Below are positions 34,474-46,407 of a stretch of DNA of 64,000 bases, piece by piece. Each line of letters opens with the position of its first letter. Position 1 is the first letter of the stretch. The stretch spans positions 2,083,001-2,147,000 of the forward strand of contig JAIQDT010000028.1 of NCBI GenBank assembly GCA_021521415.1. The letters run 5' to 3'. Source of the DNA: Bidens hawaiensis. Its lineage: Eukaryota > Streptophyta > Magnoliopsida > Asterales > Asteraceae. The notes under the pieces were generated by a model, which was not told the origin of the DNA, did no database searches, and was given only the letters and a program-made list of their open reading frames with translations. Made by a program: the position numbers and the translations under genes.

Positions 34474-37400
34474 TGTGACATTTGAAACAAAACAAGGTAC
34501 ACCTCAGTATGTATTTACCGATTAAGCAAATAAACGCTTTTTGCATAACAATCGAACGATTAACCAAACGGGTCGGGTTATGACCCAGATATCTCGGGGG
34601 GGGGGGCATCTATAAGTGATATACGATCTATACAAGCTAAAATATTAGAAATATGGTCTTAGTTTGATAGCAAACAAGTTAAACGAAAACATGCTCGTTT
34701 AACTACCCGCTATAGATTTAAACGCGAAAGATAGTTACAAACCAAGCATTGTATCATCCGATAAGCCGAAAAAGACTTACCAAACACTTATTTGAAATGT
34801 TTTAAGTGATCCGTGAAAATATTTTTGATTTTTACAAACATATAGTATGTTTTTATAATTTTACACAAAACAAGCCGAAAAACACTCGTTTTCGCGTTGT
34901 TTAACGCACCCGATAAGTTTTTCGCGCCAAAAACTGAACCCGAACTAAATTTGGACCGGGCTTTTCGTATTTGGGCTTGAGAAATCAGAAACTTGGGCCA
35001 AAATAAGCCCATGAAGCTCCGGCCGCAGCCGCCATCCCACCCCCTTCATTTTCTTTTCACATATAAACTAGATTCAAGCCATTTTCAACCTCATTTCTTG
35101 AAAATTCTGGACACCACTTCTTCTCCAGCCAAAAACAGCAAGAAAACCTAAGGTAAGGAGCTTAAATAAGTAGCTTTTGTGCTTGTTAAAACTTGTTTAA
35201 TACCATAAAAACATGTCTTGGTTACTAAAAATCATTCCTACCCGTTTAAAAATCCTAAAAATGGTCCATAAACATGTTTTGATCATACACATGGTAAGGA
35301 ACCTGTTTTGATAGTTTTTTTTTGCCATAAACACGGATTAAAGGGTTGAAACGACGTTTTTACGGTTCAAAAGTTCGTTTTTGTGCACTAGCCGAAACCC
35401 TAAGTTAAGGGCTGTTATGTTGATGAAATATTGCTTGGTTTGTGATATAGGACTTGTACCTAGCTTGCTTAGAAGCACAAGAACCTGAAAACTTGATTAA
35501 AAAGGTCGGAAACGAGCCAAACCCGCTAAGGTAATGCCGAAACACTCGCTTACGGGCTATTAAGGTTAAGGTTGTGATGTGCATATTTTTAGGACTTGAA
35601 ATTTTTCAGGGACATCAGGGACCATGTCAATGAGCCCCTGTTCAAATTTGGTAATTTTTCGACCATCCGAGAATATTTGGCGAATTTATTACCGAATTGG
35701 GACGTTTATTTGGGAAAAATAGCTAAATTACTTCAAAAATTATGAAATTTTTCTGGGAACTCAGATTTTATTTATTTTGATCACATATGAATTTTGGGAT
35801 CATTTAGAGAAGTTTAAAGGTGTTTTGTTTATTTGCGTTCGTGTGAATTTTTACAGCCGAATTTTGGCCGAAAAGAATATTGCACGAGCTTTTTACCTTC
35901 TGGATTTGATACAGGTTGTTTTGGGACATGATTTGAGCATTCAGGAAATATTGTGGAATTTTTGGAAATTGTTTGGGGTAAACGGACGATTTTCAGGCGA
36001 AATATAGCTGATAAAATGAATTTTTATAAATTAATAAATCAGTAAATAAAATCCAGAAATATTTTTATAAAAATCTACATATTTTAATTGATAAGTGGTT
36101 AAATTTTCATAATTTAATGATTAACGGTTAATTAATTATGCTAATCTGAATATTAAACAAATTTAGTTTTTATAAAAACCGGCAAGTTCGCGACTAGCGA
36201 ATCTGCGGGAATATCAAAATACCAAGAGTGATCAAAAATCATATTTTTGGATTAATTAAGTGAAAATGAACTTTTCTATGAGAAACCTGGACAATCCGGG
36301 TGGATTGTGCGCGTTTCTTCTCAAATCAAACTGAATAAACGGAAACGGGCCCCGTGGCTAATCCGAGACCCTAATAGGTGATCCTTTTTTTATAACTTAA
36401 TCATTTTATTAACCAATACATTTACTCAAGCTTATTTTCCCATAACTGTTTTCTGAACGCGTAAACGAACAACTTGGCCCAGCTGGGAAAACGAGAATCT
36501 GAGCCAAGTTCAGTTCTAAGTATTAGACATTGAACAACATCAAAACCTAAGCCTATTGCCACTTTCTGGGCGTTCCAGCTACACCCAGATTAGCTATACA
36601 GCCCAGTTTAGTATTGAAATTATAATAATATTAAAATATTAATATTATTATAATATTGATTATAGGAACTACTGATAGCGGACCAAACAAACCACGAGCT
36701 GATACAGTACTGAATATCTACTAAACCGTTTATTTCATGACCCCACTTTTAAACTGTTTTACGAACTTTTGGGGTGAAAAGCATGTTTGATTACATATAC
36801 ATACCTGAAACATGTACTGATGTGAATTATCTAAGTGCTAACACACGAAAGTCCCCACGATCACAGTGATTAACTTCGAGCCGGTGGCTTGTGAATAGTA
36901 CTATTGGTTTGACAAACCCAAACGGAATCGGCCTGGTTGCCGTGTCACATAGCTCCGTTTGCACATGACCATATTTATACAAACAGGCTACGTAGTGTTA
37001 GACATAGCTACCGGGGCATGTTGTGGGCGGAAAGGGGCCACAGTGGTTGATGGAGCGTGGGAAATGGATGCACGCAGCACATACAGTCAAGGCTTCACTG
37101 TAGCTTAGCATAATTACATCACATACATCATTTACATACATACATACTTATTTCATGATTACAAGTGTTGACTTGTGAATACTCATTACTGTTTTCTTGA
37201 AACACGTGAAACTCACCAACTCTAGTAGTTGACCCGTTTTAAACTGCTTTTCAGGTGTACCTAAATCGGAGTAATTGGGTGATCTGTTACTTGCCTGAAG
37301 TGTGTGGCCGATGCTATGTGAATAGAAGCAAGGGTGTTAGTAGTAAGAACGTTTAGTTAACGAATTAGTTTTGTTTGTACCACCTAGACTTTAAAACAAT

Positions 37401-37530
37401 GATAGAACAAAGAAATGTAATATATTGTAAATTAGTTTGTAATGTTTCTTTATAAACAATGTGTTGATACCAGAGATGTCTGTTACATTCCCGTTTTACG
37501 CTTCCGCATTGTGCTAGTCGGGGTGTGACA
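34474..37530 (+). repeat. B 3' LTR
   Basis: 3057 bp, very similar to 25090-28143 with small indels (for example in the C-run near 35040) and substitutions, and the same hairpin at 36619-36654. Confidence 0.88.
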
Positions 37531-37560
37531 GAAGTTGGTATCAGAGCCATTGGTTATAAA
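37531..37560 (+). repeat. Repeated B leader (primer site) after the 3' LTR
   Basis: 30 bases identical to 28144-28173, including ttggtatcagagccattgg. Sequence normally found only after a 5' LTR is joined here directly to A integrase. It points to recombination or deletion in a tandem B arrangement. Confidence 0.85.
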
Positions 37561-38047
37561 GGATTAGGTTATCCCTTAGCGGCCTTCATAAAAGCCTTAA
37601 TCTTATCGAGCTTCTCAGTCATAGCCTCAACCACCTCCAAACTACCCAACTATTTCTGACCAATGGAGCCCCAACATACCGGAGTCCTGCACCTACGCCC
37701 ATACAACATTTCAAACGGCGGCATCCCAATAGTGGTGTGGTAACTGTTATTATAAGAAAATTCAACCAACGGTAAGTGACGATCCCAACTACCACCAAAA
37801 TCAATTACGCAGGCTCGCAACATATCCTCGAGAGTCTGAATGATCCTCTCGGATTGACCATCCGTCTGCGGGTGATAAGCGGGAATGATGAGGAGTTTGG
37901 TACCCATCTCCTCATGAAATTTCTTCCAAAACCTGGAGGTGAAACGAGTATCCTTATCCGAAATATTAGATACAGGCACTCCGTGCCTAGAAACAATTTC
38001 ACGAGTATCCCTATCCAACTGCTCGGAATTATAAGCTTCTCGAATCG
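37561..38047 (-). pseudogene. A integrase core fragment
   Basis: Minus-strand reading gives [72 protein letters not shown] and [11 protein letters not shown], the catalytic core and its C-terminal flank of a chromovirus integrase. The second Asp and the Glu of the DDE set are visible; the first Asp is lost with the deleted N-terminal part. An in-frame TAG follows GQK. It ends on the left at the B leader and on the right in the truncated D LTR. Confidence 0.85.
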
Positions 38048-38048
38048 G

Positions 38049-39933
38049 CTTTTTGAATACATATAATATTGAAAATGACAATTCCTTGCGATAAATATGA
38101 ACTACTACAACTAGCATAACAATAAATATAAAAATTGTCTTTTCACTCGAATCACATAGATAACGAGCCACTCCGACGACGTATGATCATGCTAATGAGG
38201 ATGAGGATGAGATGCCCACCACCAAAACATAAAATAAAACACATAGTCACATTTGCACGCATAACTAATTGAGCAATATCATATAACGCAAATAATGGAA
38301 TTGTAGTGAAATAAAATGATTGAGTTGTGAACGCATAACGCCCCCAAAATATAAAATGGTAAAAAGGGGGATGTGAGTTACTTACCTTAAAATAAGGTAG
38401 ACGGTAACGAGAAGACGGCAAAGCGAATAAGTTAGTTCCACAGGAAGCTCCGACGATAAGTCCTAATTTTAAGGGTACAATTAAAATAAATAATCTAACG
38501 TCAAAAACGACAAAGACTTGACATGATGAGTCTATAACGGATTTGGGATCGATAAGGCGTTAAATATATCTTATTAAAAGCTTGAACGATTTAAGTACCT
38601 TAAGGTTTGTTTTTAAGAAAATAATAAAAAAAATATCATAGGTTAAACGAAAAACTTGATTTGAAAGTTTAGTGGCGATCGGTACAATAGATGAGAAAAA
38701 CTATTTTTTTAGCTTAGTTGTCCTTTAAAACTATATTAGGTTTTTAAATCGCAAAAATATAATTTAATTATATATTTATACATATAAACGGAAACGTTAT
38801 ACGAGATTTATTTTGAAAGTTTAACGGTGTTCGTTTCGTTAAACGAGTAAAGTAATATTTTTTAACGTATGAAGTTTAAATGATAATAACTGTACTTAAA
38901 AATAATGAGGATAAAAAGGATGGCAAAACCCGTAAAATAGACCAAACATTCAAAACATGTCAAAACACATAACGACATCCAATCTCAAAACCATCCATCG
39001 TATTAGGGGCCAAAAACACAACACGTCAATTCAAAATAATTCAAAAATCATTTCGAAGATCAATGATCCATATATGTCAATAAATAACTATGCTATAAAT
39101 TAACACTCAATAAATTCTGAAGACGATCAAAGTGACATTAATAAGTTGTCGGTACCTTAACTGTACGTAATTAAATCAACACTTTTCTTTGATGCTCATT
39201 TGATGTATAGAACGTAACAGAACTTTATAAACTTGAGAGCCAAATGTAAATTTTAGAAGGATAAAAACAGTTGGTGTTTCACGACTTGATATGAGACTAA
39301 GGTATCGTAGAAAATATACTTGCAATCATTTTATATTAGAAGACCTCGGTGACCAAAATATGGAAATCTCCAATTTACTTTAACTAAATTTATTTTCATT
39401 AAATTAGAATATTAATGTTTTGAAAATCAACTAATGCATAGCATGCATTTTATATAAACATATATATGTTTAAACTAATTTGATATTGACTTTTCTTTAT
39501 AAAAATAGTAACTTCCATTTTAACAATTAACTTTGAATTTCATTTTATTTTTACTAAAATTAGAAAAAAAAATCCCGGAATCATGGATCGTAAATAAACA
39601 GAAAGATATAAAACTTTCATTTTATTTTATTTTTACTTACATTTCATCTCAAGTTTTCTTAGCAAAGCAAAAATTCCTAACTCAGTATATTATACTTTAA
39701 AGATTCAAAATAACGACTTCAACTAATAAATATGATTTTATTATACATAGGTATTATCATTATACTAATCTTTATGAATAAGACTTTATTTTTTATAAAT
39801 TAGGCTAAAAAAAACTGAATAAGGATGCTGCACTTTTAAGACTTGTATAAAAACATTAAATCGATCTAAAGCAGTTTTTGGGTTGCAATTAAACGGGTCA
39901 GGTTTTCGGGTTTAACATTTGACGAATGTTACA
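38049..39933 (-). repeat. D 3' LTR, outer end deleted
   Basis: Matches 43534-44864 and then 57309-57533 plus 58492-58822 of the 5' LTR. It starts inside the LTR (ctttttgaatacatataata) and ends ttgacgaatgttaca. It represents the uninterrupted state of the sites where C (at about 39378) and J (at about 39600) entered the other LTR. Confidence 0.85.
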
Positions 39934-41216
39934 GTATTCATAACTTTTTGGAAATTACATCCCGAAATTAGAAAAAAAGAAAATTACAATAAGAATAAAT
40001 CATATTGCGGAATCATTTGCATAATAAAATAAATAACTATAAAATAAAATGAAACAACACAGAGGTTCGAGTGGCCCGAAAAATGCTACAAATGGGTAAT
40101 ATGACAAGTCCACTTATATTTTAGGATGTACGAACGGCGTATCCATTATGATCTTGTCATATTATATATCATTTGTACCGTTGTCCTATAGTACCTCAGT
40201 TCTGAGTTGTCGCACACCAACGTACCCACCATGACTTCCATGCGAGGGTTTCGGTAATTATGCGTGCACTCATAATTACTTATTTCGTCGCATGGTCCGC
40301 ATGGTTCACTCCTATGGGTGGGTTAAAAATCATACATACACGTTTAAGAAAAATCTTTTTGAAAATTAAGATAAAATTCGTAATAAAGACAAAACAAAAT
40401 TTAACAACCAATGAAAAATAAAGAAAACTCTTGAAGTCAAATATCAAGATAACTAGTGCAACATCAAAACGATTGAACAAGATTAAATATCAAAAATTAT
40501 TAGAGCATCGAGATAGAACGTTTGATAGGCGTAACAAGTTGTCGGGTATTAAAACCAAAAATAAAAACTCTTGTTATAATAAAATAATCATCACAACAAT
40601 TAAGTTGAATATACGAAACATTGGGGGTCATGAGAGGCTAAAAAAAATTTGTGTAAACATATGATAACCATAAGAAACTAACAAAATAGAGAAATAATGA
40701 CTCAAAGTTGTTAGTCGTGATATTCCCGAGGAAGTTTAGCCGTTACGGGGAGTGTGTAAGTTTGTGACTCTCATATTGAGATAATGATAAATCGTAAATG
40801 ATAATATAAAATTAATAAAATAAAATACACGCATAGGGCTCCTATTAGATAGTTATACCTTAACCAAGTACACAACCCCGGTTCGAAAGTGACCGGTCAT
40901 AGGCAGCCCTGATTACGGTTCCTATTAGATAACCAGGTACATAGCCATGCAGATGGTCCCGGTTTCCACTAACGATTATGTTTGAGGTCACCGGTTATAG
41001 GCCGTTAAATTGAGTTGATCATGAGCAAACAATTATAATTCTAAAGATAAATATAAGCAATGTGTGTCGACAACATTGGGTGAGGTGGCCGAATCGGTGG
41101 CAATTGGTACACACTCGACAAGTGGATTGGGCCGGATGGTGACGTTGGCAAGTGTTACAATATGGGTGTGGTCCGGTGTATAGTTTCTTGGTTGGTGGGG
41201 CTTTTTGGGCTTGTGA
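39934..41216 (-). mobile_element. D 3' untranslated region
   Basis: It starts beside the LTR with ggaaattacatcccgaaatt, the usual chromovirus tail. Around 40860-41010 an imperfect repeat with gataaccaggtacatagcca / gtcaccggttataggc is seen. No coding signal on either strand. It resembles the G 3' region. Confidence 0.55.
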
Positions 41217-42071
41217 TTAGGCTAAGACATAGTTTTGTGAGTTAGGCTTTCGTTTGTTATTGCGGTAATGAGATGAGTTGTGGTTGTGTTTGGAGAATTC
41301 GGGCTTTGAGAATTCGGGCTTTACGGATTCGGGCTTGGACTCTTTAGCGGGCTCGGATGCGGGCTTATCATTGGGCATCTTGGAACTTTTCCGCGTCAAG
41401 GTCCCGGCCTTAACGTGGTTTTCAGTGAGGGTACCGGCTAGGGTGATGGCATCATGAAGTTCCTTCGTGTCACAACTTAGGACGGAATCTTGGATTTGCG
41501 TCGGCAAACCCGTGATGTACTTGCCAATGGCGCGCTCCAAGGGAGTGACCATATGCTGGATGAGGAGGCTCAATTCGTGAAACTGATCGTTGTAGGCGGT
41601 ATTATCACCTCCCTCTTGCTTCAAATTCCAAAACTCTTCTTCCGGAGTTCATATTTCGAGCAGAATTGTTCTAACATGAGCTTCTTGAGGTCATCCCATG
41701 GCAACCTCAGCCCCAAGGTCTTTCTTTTTGCTGTTCCACCAAGTAAGGGCACTCGATTTGAAAACACTTGTTGCATACATGGTCTTCTTGTCATCCGGAC
41801 ATGCACAGTGGAGGAACACGCTCTCCATGTGCTTGAACCATTGAAGAAGGGTTGTAGTACCCTTAGTCCCAAAGTAATCGGTCGGGTTAGCGTTGGTGAA
41901 TTGCTTGATAGTGAAAACATTAGAGTTTGTAGGAACATTAGCGACATTCACAGTTTGGAGTTGGGTGATGAGTATTGGGAGGGCTTCCACGATTCCCTTC
42001 ATAATGCGAGACGACATGCTACGGCCAGAGTTGCCGACGCGGCGGGTACGGTTGATGAGGTGAGAAGACAT
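41217..42071 (-). pseudogene. D gag, two frameshifts
   Basis: Minus-strand pieces: MSSHLINRTRR to SALTWWNS (42071-41760), then LPWDDLKKLMLEQFCSKYELRK in the next frame, then YNDQFHELSLLIQHMVTPLE and YITGLPTQIQDSVL (41624-41217), ending in a Lys/Pro-rich tail with two FSKPE repeats. These are the Retrotrans_gag capsid motifs. No zinc knuckle is seen. One-base shifts near 41745 and 41640 break the frame. It would form the particle shell in a working copy. Confidence 0.82.
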
Positions 42072-43199
42072 GCTGCGGGTAAAATTGTGTAAAATTTATG
42101 AGACTTGGGTAAATATTATAAATATGCGGGTTTGTGTAAATTGATACTTGTGAATTTTTTTAACAATTTGAGTTTGGGATTTTGGTTGAGGTTGAGAAAT
42201 GCATCACTTATGAAACAAAGTTTTATTATCTTTACATTATGAGGAAAATAAATAAAATAATAACATAACTTAAAATTGAAATATAAGGTTTCATTTGTTG
42301 GTTAGGATTTCATGAATTACCATGGTTCCCTCCAACAAAATGAAAATATCAAAAACCAAATAAAAGTTGTTGAAATATATTAAAATAATAAAATAACTTA
42401 ACATTGAAATATAAGATTTCATTTGTTGGTTAGGATTTCATGAATCACCATGGTTCCTTTCAACAAAATGAAAATATCAAAAACTACATAAAAGTTGTTG
42501 AAATATCCATGAATTAACTCCACAAAATCGATGAAAATTGAGTTTTGAGGAGTGTTGAGATAGATGGTTGAAGTATGTCAGGAACCACCCCGTATTTATG
42601 TATTTCACCCAACTATTCAATTAAAACACAATACGAAAAACCGAGTTTAGCCACGTATCATCATGAATTCGGTTATAAATTAAGGATGTGATCGTCACAT
42701 GACCACGATTAAAACAATGAGGGTAGTAGATTCGTGAACGTTTGGTGTGATATGCTTTGGCCTAACAAGTTTCACACTCACACCTCACCCTCCAGGAAGG
42801 CAACCAGGTCTCACGGCTGATTAAGATGTATGCACATTGCACTTCCTTAGGCTCGCAAGCCTTGATGTCAAGGGATAGGTGTACAGGTGTGTCCCTCTTA
42901 CAGTTACTACCTATCCGTTACGTGAATCATCCTCAAAGAAAGGGGAAGTAAAAGGTGGGAATTCTTAAGGAATTTCCCGATTAAAAATCGTCCTTAAATT
43001 TTGAAAAAAAAAAATGATTTTGAGGCATAACCTCGGAATAAGTGTGTGCTTTCATGTACATTTGTATATAATAAACAATTTAAATAAATTAAGCTATGTA
43101 CAGAAATTTAAACAAGTAGGGTGCACGTATAGAAACAGGTATAGGGACCCTAAACATACTACTAGGTCGTTACATCTAACCACCTATCTTATAGCCTTC
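42072..43199 (-). mobile_element. D leader region (non-coding)
   Basis: Between the primer site and gag on the minus strand. It contains a tandem duplication of 128 bases (42253-42380 and 42381-42508) with tttcatttgttggttaggat in both copies. No gene is seen. Confidence 0.6.
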
Positions 43200-43200
43200 G

Positions 43201-43214
43201 GCTCTGATACCAAT
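43201..43214 (-). other. D primer binding site
   Basis: Plus gctctgataccaat, minus attggtatcagagc, one base from the LTR; matches initiator Met tRNA. Confidence 0.85.
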
Positions 43215-44864
43215 CTGTCACACCCCAACCTAAGGCGGAATATGCCGGGGCGCGACATAATTGTATCGTAGCTCAAAAGACACTAAAGTAAATACACGTG
43301 TCAATATCTAAATTATTTATTTCATATAATTCAAGTACGCGAAAAACACAAACATTGTCTCGAATTAAATAAACATTACAACTTAAATAAATAAGAACAA
43401 AATCAGTCTTTATTACTCATGCAACCTAAAGTCCAATCTACTCTTTTAATCTCTTGTTTCATCCAATATAGCTACATGCGGCATGCGTGAAAATATATAG
43501 GTTGTCAACATAAAGTTGAGCAAGTAATCACGGTTTTTTGAATACATATAATATTGAAAATGACAATTCCTTGCGATAAATATGAATTACTACAACTAGC
43601 ATAACAATAAATATAAAAATTGTCTTTTCACTCGAATCACATAGATAACGAGCCACTCCGACGACGTATGATCATGCTAATAAGGATGAGGATGAGATGC
43701 CCACCACCAAAACATAAAATAAAACACATAGTCACATTTGCACGCATAACTAATTGAGCAATATCATATAACGCAAATAATGGAATTGTAGTGAAATAAA
43801 ATGATTGAGTTATGAACGCATAATGCCCCCAAAATATAAAATGGTAAAAAGGGAGATGTGAATTACTTACCTTAAAATAAGGTAGACGGTAACGAGAAGA
43901 CGGCAAAGCGAATAAGTTAGTTCCACGGGAAGCTCCGACGATAAGTCCTAATTTTAAGGGTACAATTAAAATAAATAATCTAACGTAATAAACGACAAAG
44001 ACTTGACATGATGAGTTTATAACGGATTTGGGATCGATAAGGCGTTAAATATATCTTATTAAAAGCTTGAACAATTTAAGTACCTTAAGGTTTGTTTTTA
44101 AGAAAATACTAAAAAAATATCATATGTTAAACGAAAAACTTGATTTGAAAGTTTAGTGGCGATCGGTATAATAGATGAGTAAAACTATTTTTTTTAGCTT
44201 AGTTGTCCTTTAAAACTATATTAGGTTTTTAAATCGCAAAAATATAATTTAATTATATATTTATACATATAAACGGAAACGTTATACGAGATTTATTTTG
44301 AAAGTTTAACGGCGTTCGTTTCGTTAAACGAGTAAAGTAATATTTTTTAATGTATGAAGTTTAAATGATAATAACAGTACTTAAAAATAATGAGGATAAA
44401 AAGGATGGCAAAACTCGTAAAATAGGCCAAACAATCAAAACATGTCAAAACACATAACGACATCCAATCCCAAAACCATCCATCGCATTAGGGGCCAAAA
44501 ACACAAAACGTCAATTCAAAATAATTCAAAAATCATTTCGAAGATCAATGATCCATATAAGTCAATAAATAACTATTATAAATTAACACTCAATAAATTC
44601 TGAAGATAATAAAAGTAACGTTAATAAGTTGTCGGTACCTTAACCATACATAATTAAATCAACACTTTTCTTTGATGCTCATTTGATGTATAGAACGTAA
44701 CAGAACTCTATAAAGTTGAGAGCCAAATGTAAATTTTGGAAGGATAAAGCAGTTGGTGTTTCACGACTTGATATGAGACTAAGGTATCGTAGAAAATATA
44801 CTTGCAATCATTTTATAGTAGAAGACCTCGGTGACCAAAATATGGAAATCTCCAATTTACTTTA

Positions 44865-45805
44865 TGAAGAGACGTGGATCGACTCACTGGTAGACGATCT
44901 ACGTTCCTCGGGTGTGATTATGCTATTTCACCGATGGTTCTCTGGGATCTGGGTTCTTCCACCTACAAAATGAACAGCACCGTAAACTTACCCCTCAGAA
45001 AGGGACAGAGGGGTCCTCTTTGGGGTAACCCTCCGGTGTGAGAATAAGTGTTTGTAGGAGAAGATAATAATATGAGAGTAAGGAATTTGGAGTGTATTGC
45101 TTGATATAGCTGAATACTGTGTAATTGTGTGTCTCTCCTTGTGGAGTTGATGTGGTATTTATAGTGCTAGGGTTTCCCATGATTGGGCTCAGACCTAATT
45201 AGGGCCTTGTTGGCCTCCTCCAATTGCTTTGCGCCACGTGTCCTCTGGGACACCTGGTGCTTTTTCATTGGTTATAATCACGTGGTAGCACATGGGTTTT
45301 GCTGAGTTGTCCACCTTTCATTGGCAGCTGTCAACATCAGCATATTCTTATTCCTTAAAAAGATACCTTCTGGAAGGTTGTCTGACGTGCACAATCAAGG
45401 TTGCCCTAATCCTGATTTGGATAAGGACGAGGTTGATTATGTGCATGTGTGATACGCGCCTATCCTGAGGATGCGCGAGGTCTTCTCTTTATTCTCACGC
45501 GCAGATGTTTCATGCGCAGATGTGATATGCACAAGCATGTGATATGCGCCACGCGCGGATGCGCCACGCGCATATGTGATATGCGTGAGCATATGTGATG
45601 CGTGAGCATATGTGATGCGTGAGCATATGTGATGCCTGAGCATGTGATGCCTGAGCATATGTGATATGCGTGAGCATATGTGATATGCGCCATGCGCATA
45701 GGTTTTGGCTTTGTGCCTTCATAATGTCTTGATTTCAAGCCTCTTGTCTATATCTTGTGGGTTGACCCGCCTCGCTCGGTGTTGAGGCGGGTACATACCT
45801 CTTCA
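44865..45805 (-). repeat. C 3' LTR
   Basis: 941 bp. On the minus strand a TATA box (TATAAATA, plus 45156-45163) lies in a position that would fit the promoter. A tandem repeat of about 17-18 bases (tgagcatatgtgatgcg) fills 45440-45690 and has more units than in the 5' LTR. Confidence 0.9.
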
Positions 45806-45820
45806 AGCCCCCCCAGTCTA
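45806..45820 (-). other. C polypurine tract
   Basis: Plus agcccccccagtcta, minus tagactgggggggct, against the 3' LTR. Confidence 0.8.
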
Positions 45821-46046
45821 ATGTGTGTCTTGTCTCGCGCGAGCGAGGTAAGATAGATATTAGACTTAATAGTTTGCTCTTTTAGTAGGGGTTTGTCTTT
45901 TTCTTCTTATTAATCATCGTTGCGCGAAATTCTATCCTTTTGGTTGAAAACGAATCGTCCCTGTACGTGGTTGGTTGTTGCTGACATGCGTCAGTGATGG
46001 AGACGTGCCAGACCTTTCGTGTGCTCGAGGTGCTACAGTTGCCTTT

Positions 46047-46267
46047 CGTGTCCCCTCACATAGTGTCAGGGACACGTGTCGCGCTCGCGTTGGTCCGTTC
46101 GTGCGAGTGGTGGCGCGTGAACTCTGGCAGCAGCTGTATAGTTTCTTTTCGTGTCCCTTCACACAGTGTCAGGGACACGTGTCGCGCTCGCGTTGGCTTA
46201 CACCTGCGAGTGGGGGCGCGGGAAGTCCGATCAGCACCAATTTTTCTCTCTCCTGGGCCTATAAAAG
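46047..46267 (+). promoter_or_regulatory. Predicted promoter of the antisense gene in C
   Basis: A 103-bp unit is duplicated (46047 and 46150 starts). Each copy holds the palindrome gacacgtgtc (46071-46080 and 46174-46183), whose core CACGTG is a plant G-box. A TATA box, tataaaag, follows at 46260-46267, about 140 bases before the ATG at 46408, leaving room for a short pyrimidine-rich leader. The arrangement is that of a plant Pol II promoter, read on the plus strand, opposite to the element's own transcription. Confidence 0.6.
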
Positions 46268-46407
46268 CCAGCCCTTAGAGTTTTTATTCTTCATCTTCTT
46301 TGCTGTTTTATTCAAAACTTTCCTTTCTTTCATTCTATTCCGATTAGCTGTCTTCTGCTTCCAGATCTCTGTTCTTCAGATCATCCTTTGTCCGTTTTTA
46401 CAGTTGT

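Larger units (their letters stand above)
25090..37560 (+). mobile_element. Chromovirus B (Ty3/gypsy, Tekay/Del-like), full-length but mutated
   Basis: LTRs at 25090-28143 and 34474-37530, Met-tRNA primer site, an extra ORF, gag, a broken pol with chromodomain-like end, and a polypurine tract. It sits in the A integrase. No target duplication is seen. Moreover the right LTR is followed by 30 bases (37531-37560) identical to 28144-28173, that is, the primer site and leader again, so the right boundary is not a normal integration end. Confidence 0.85.

Noticed and set aside
41490..42092. 200-codon plus ORF opposite D gag
   Set aside because: The minus strand shows capsid motifs in order; the plus ORF is antisense and without domain.
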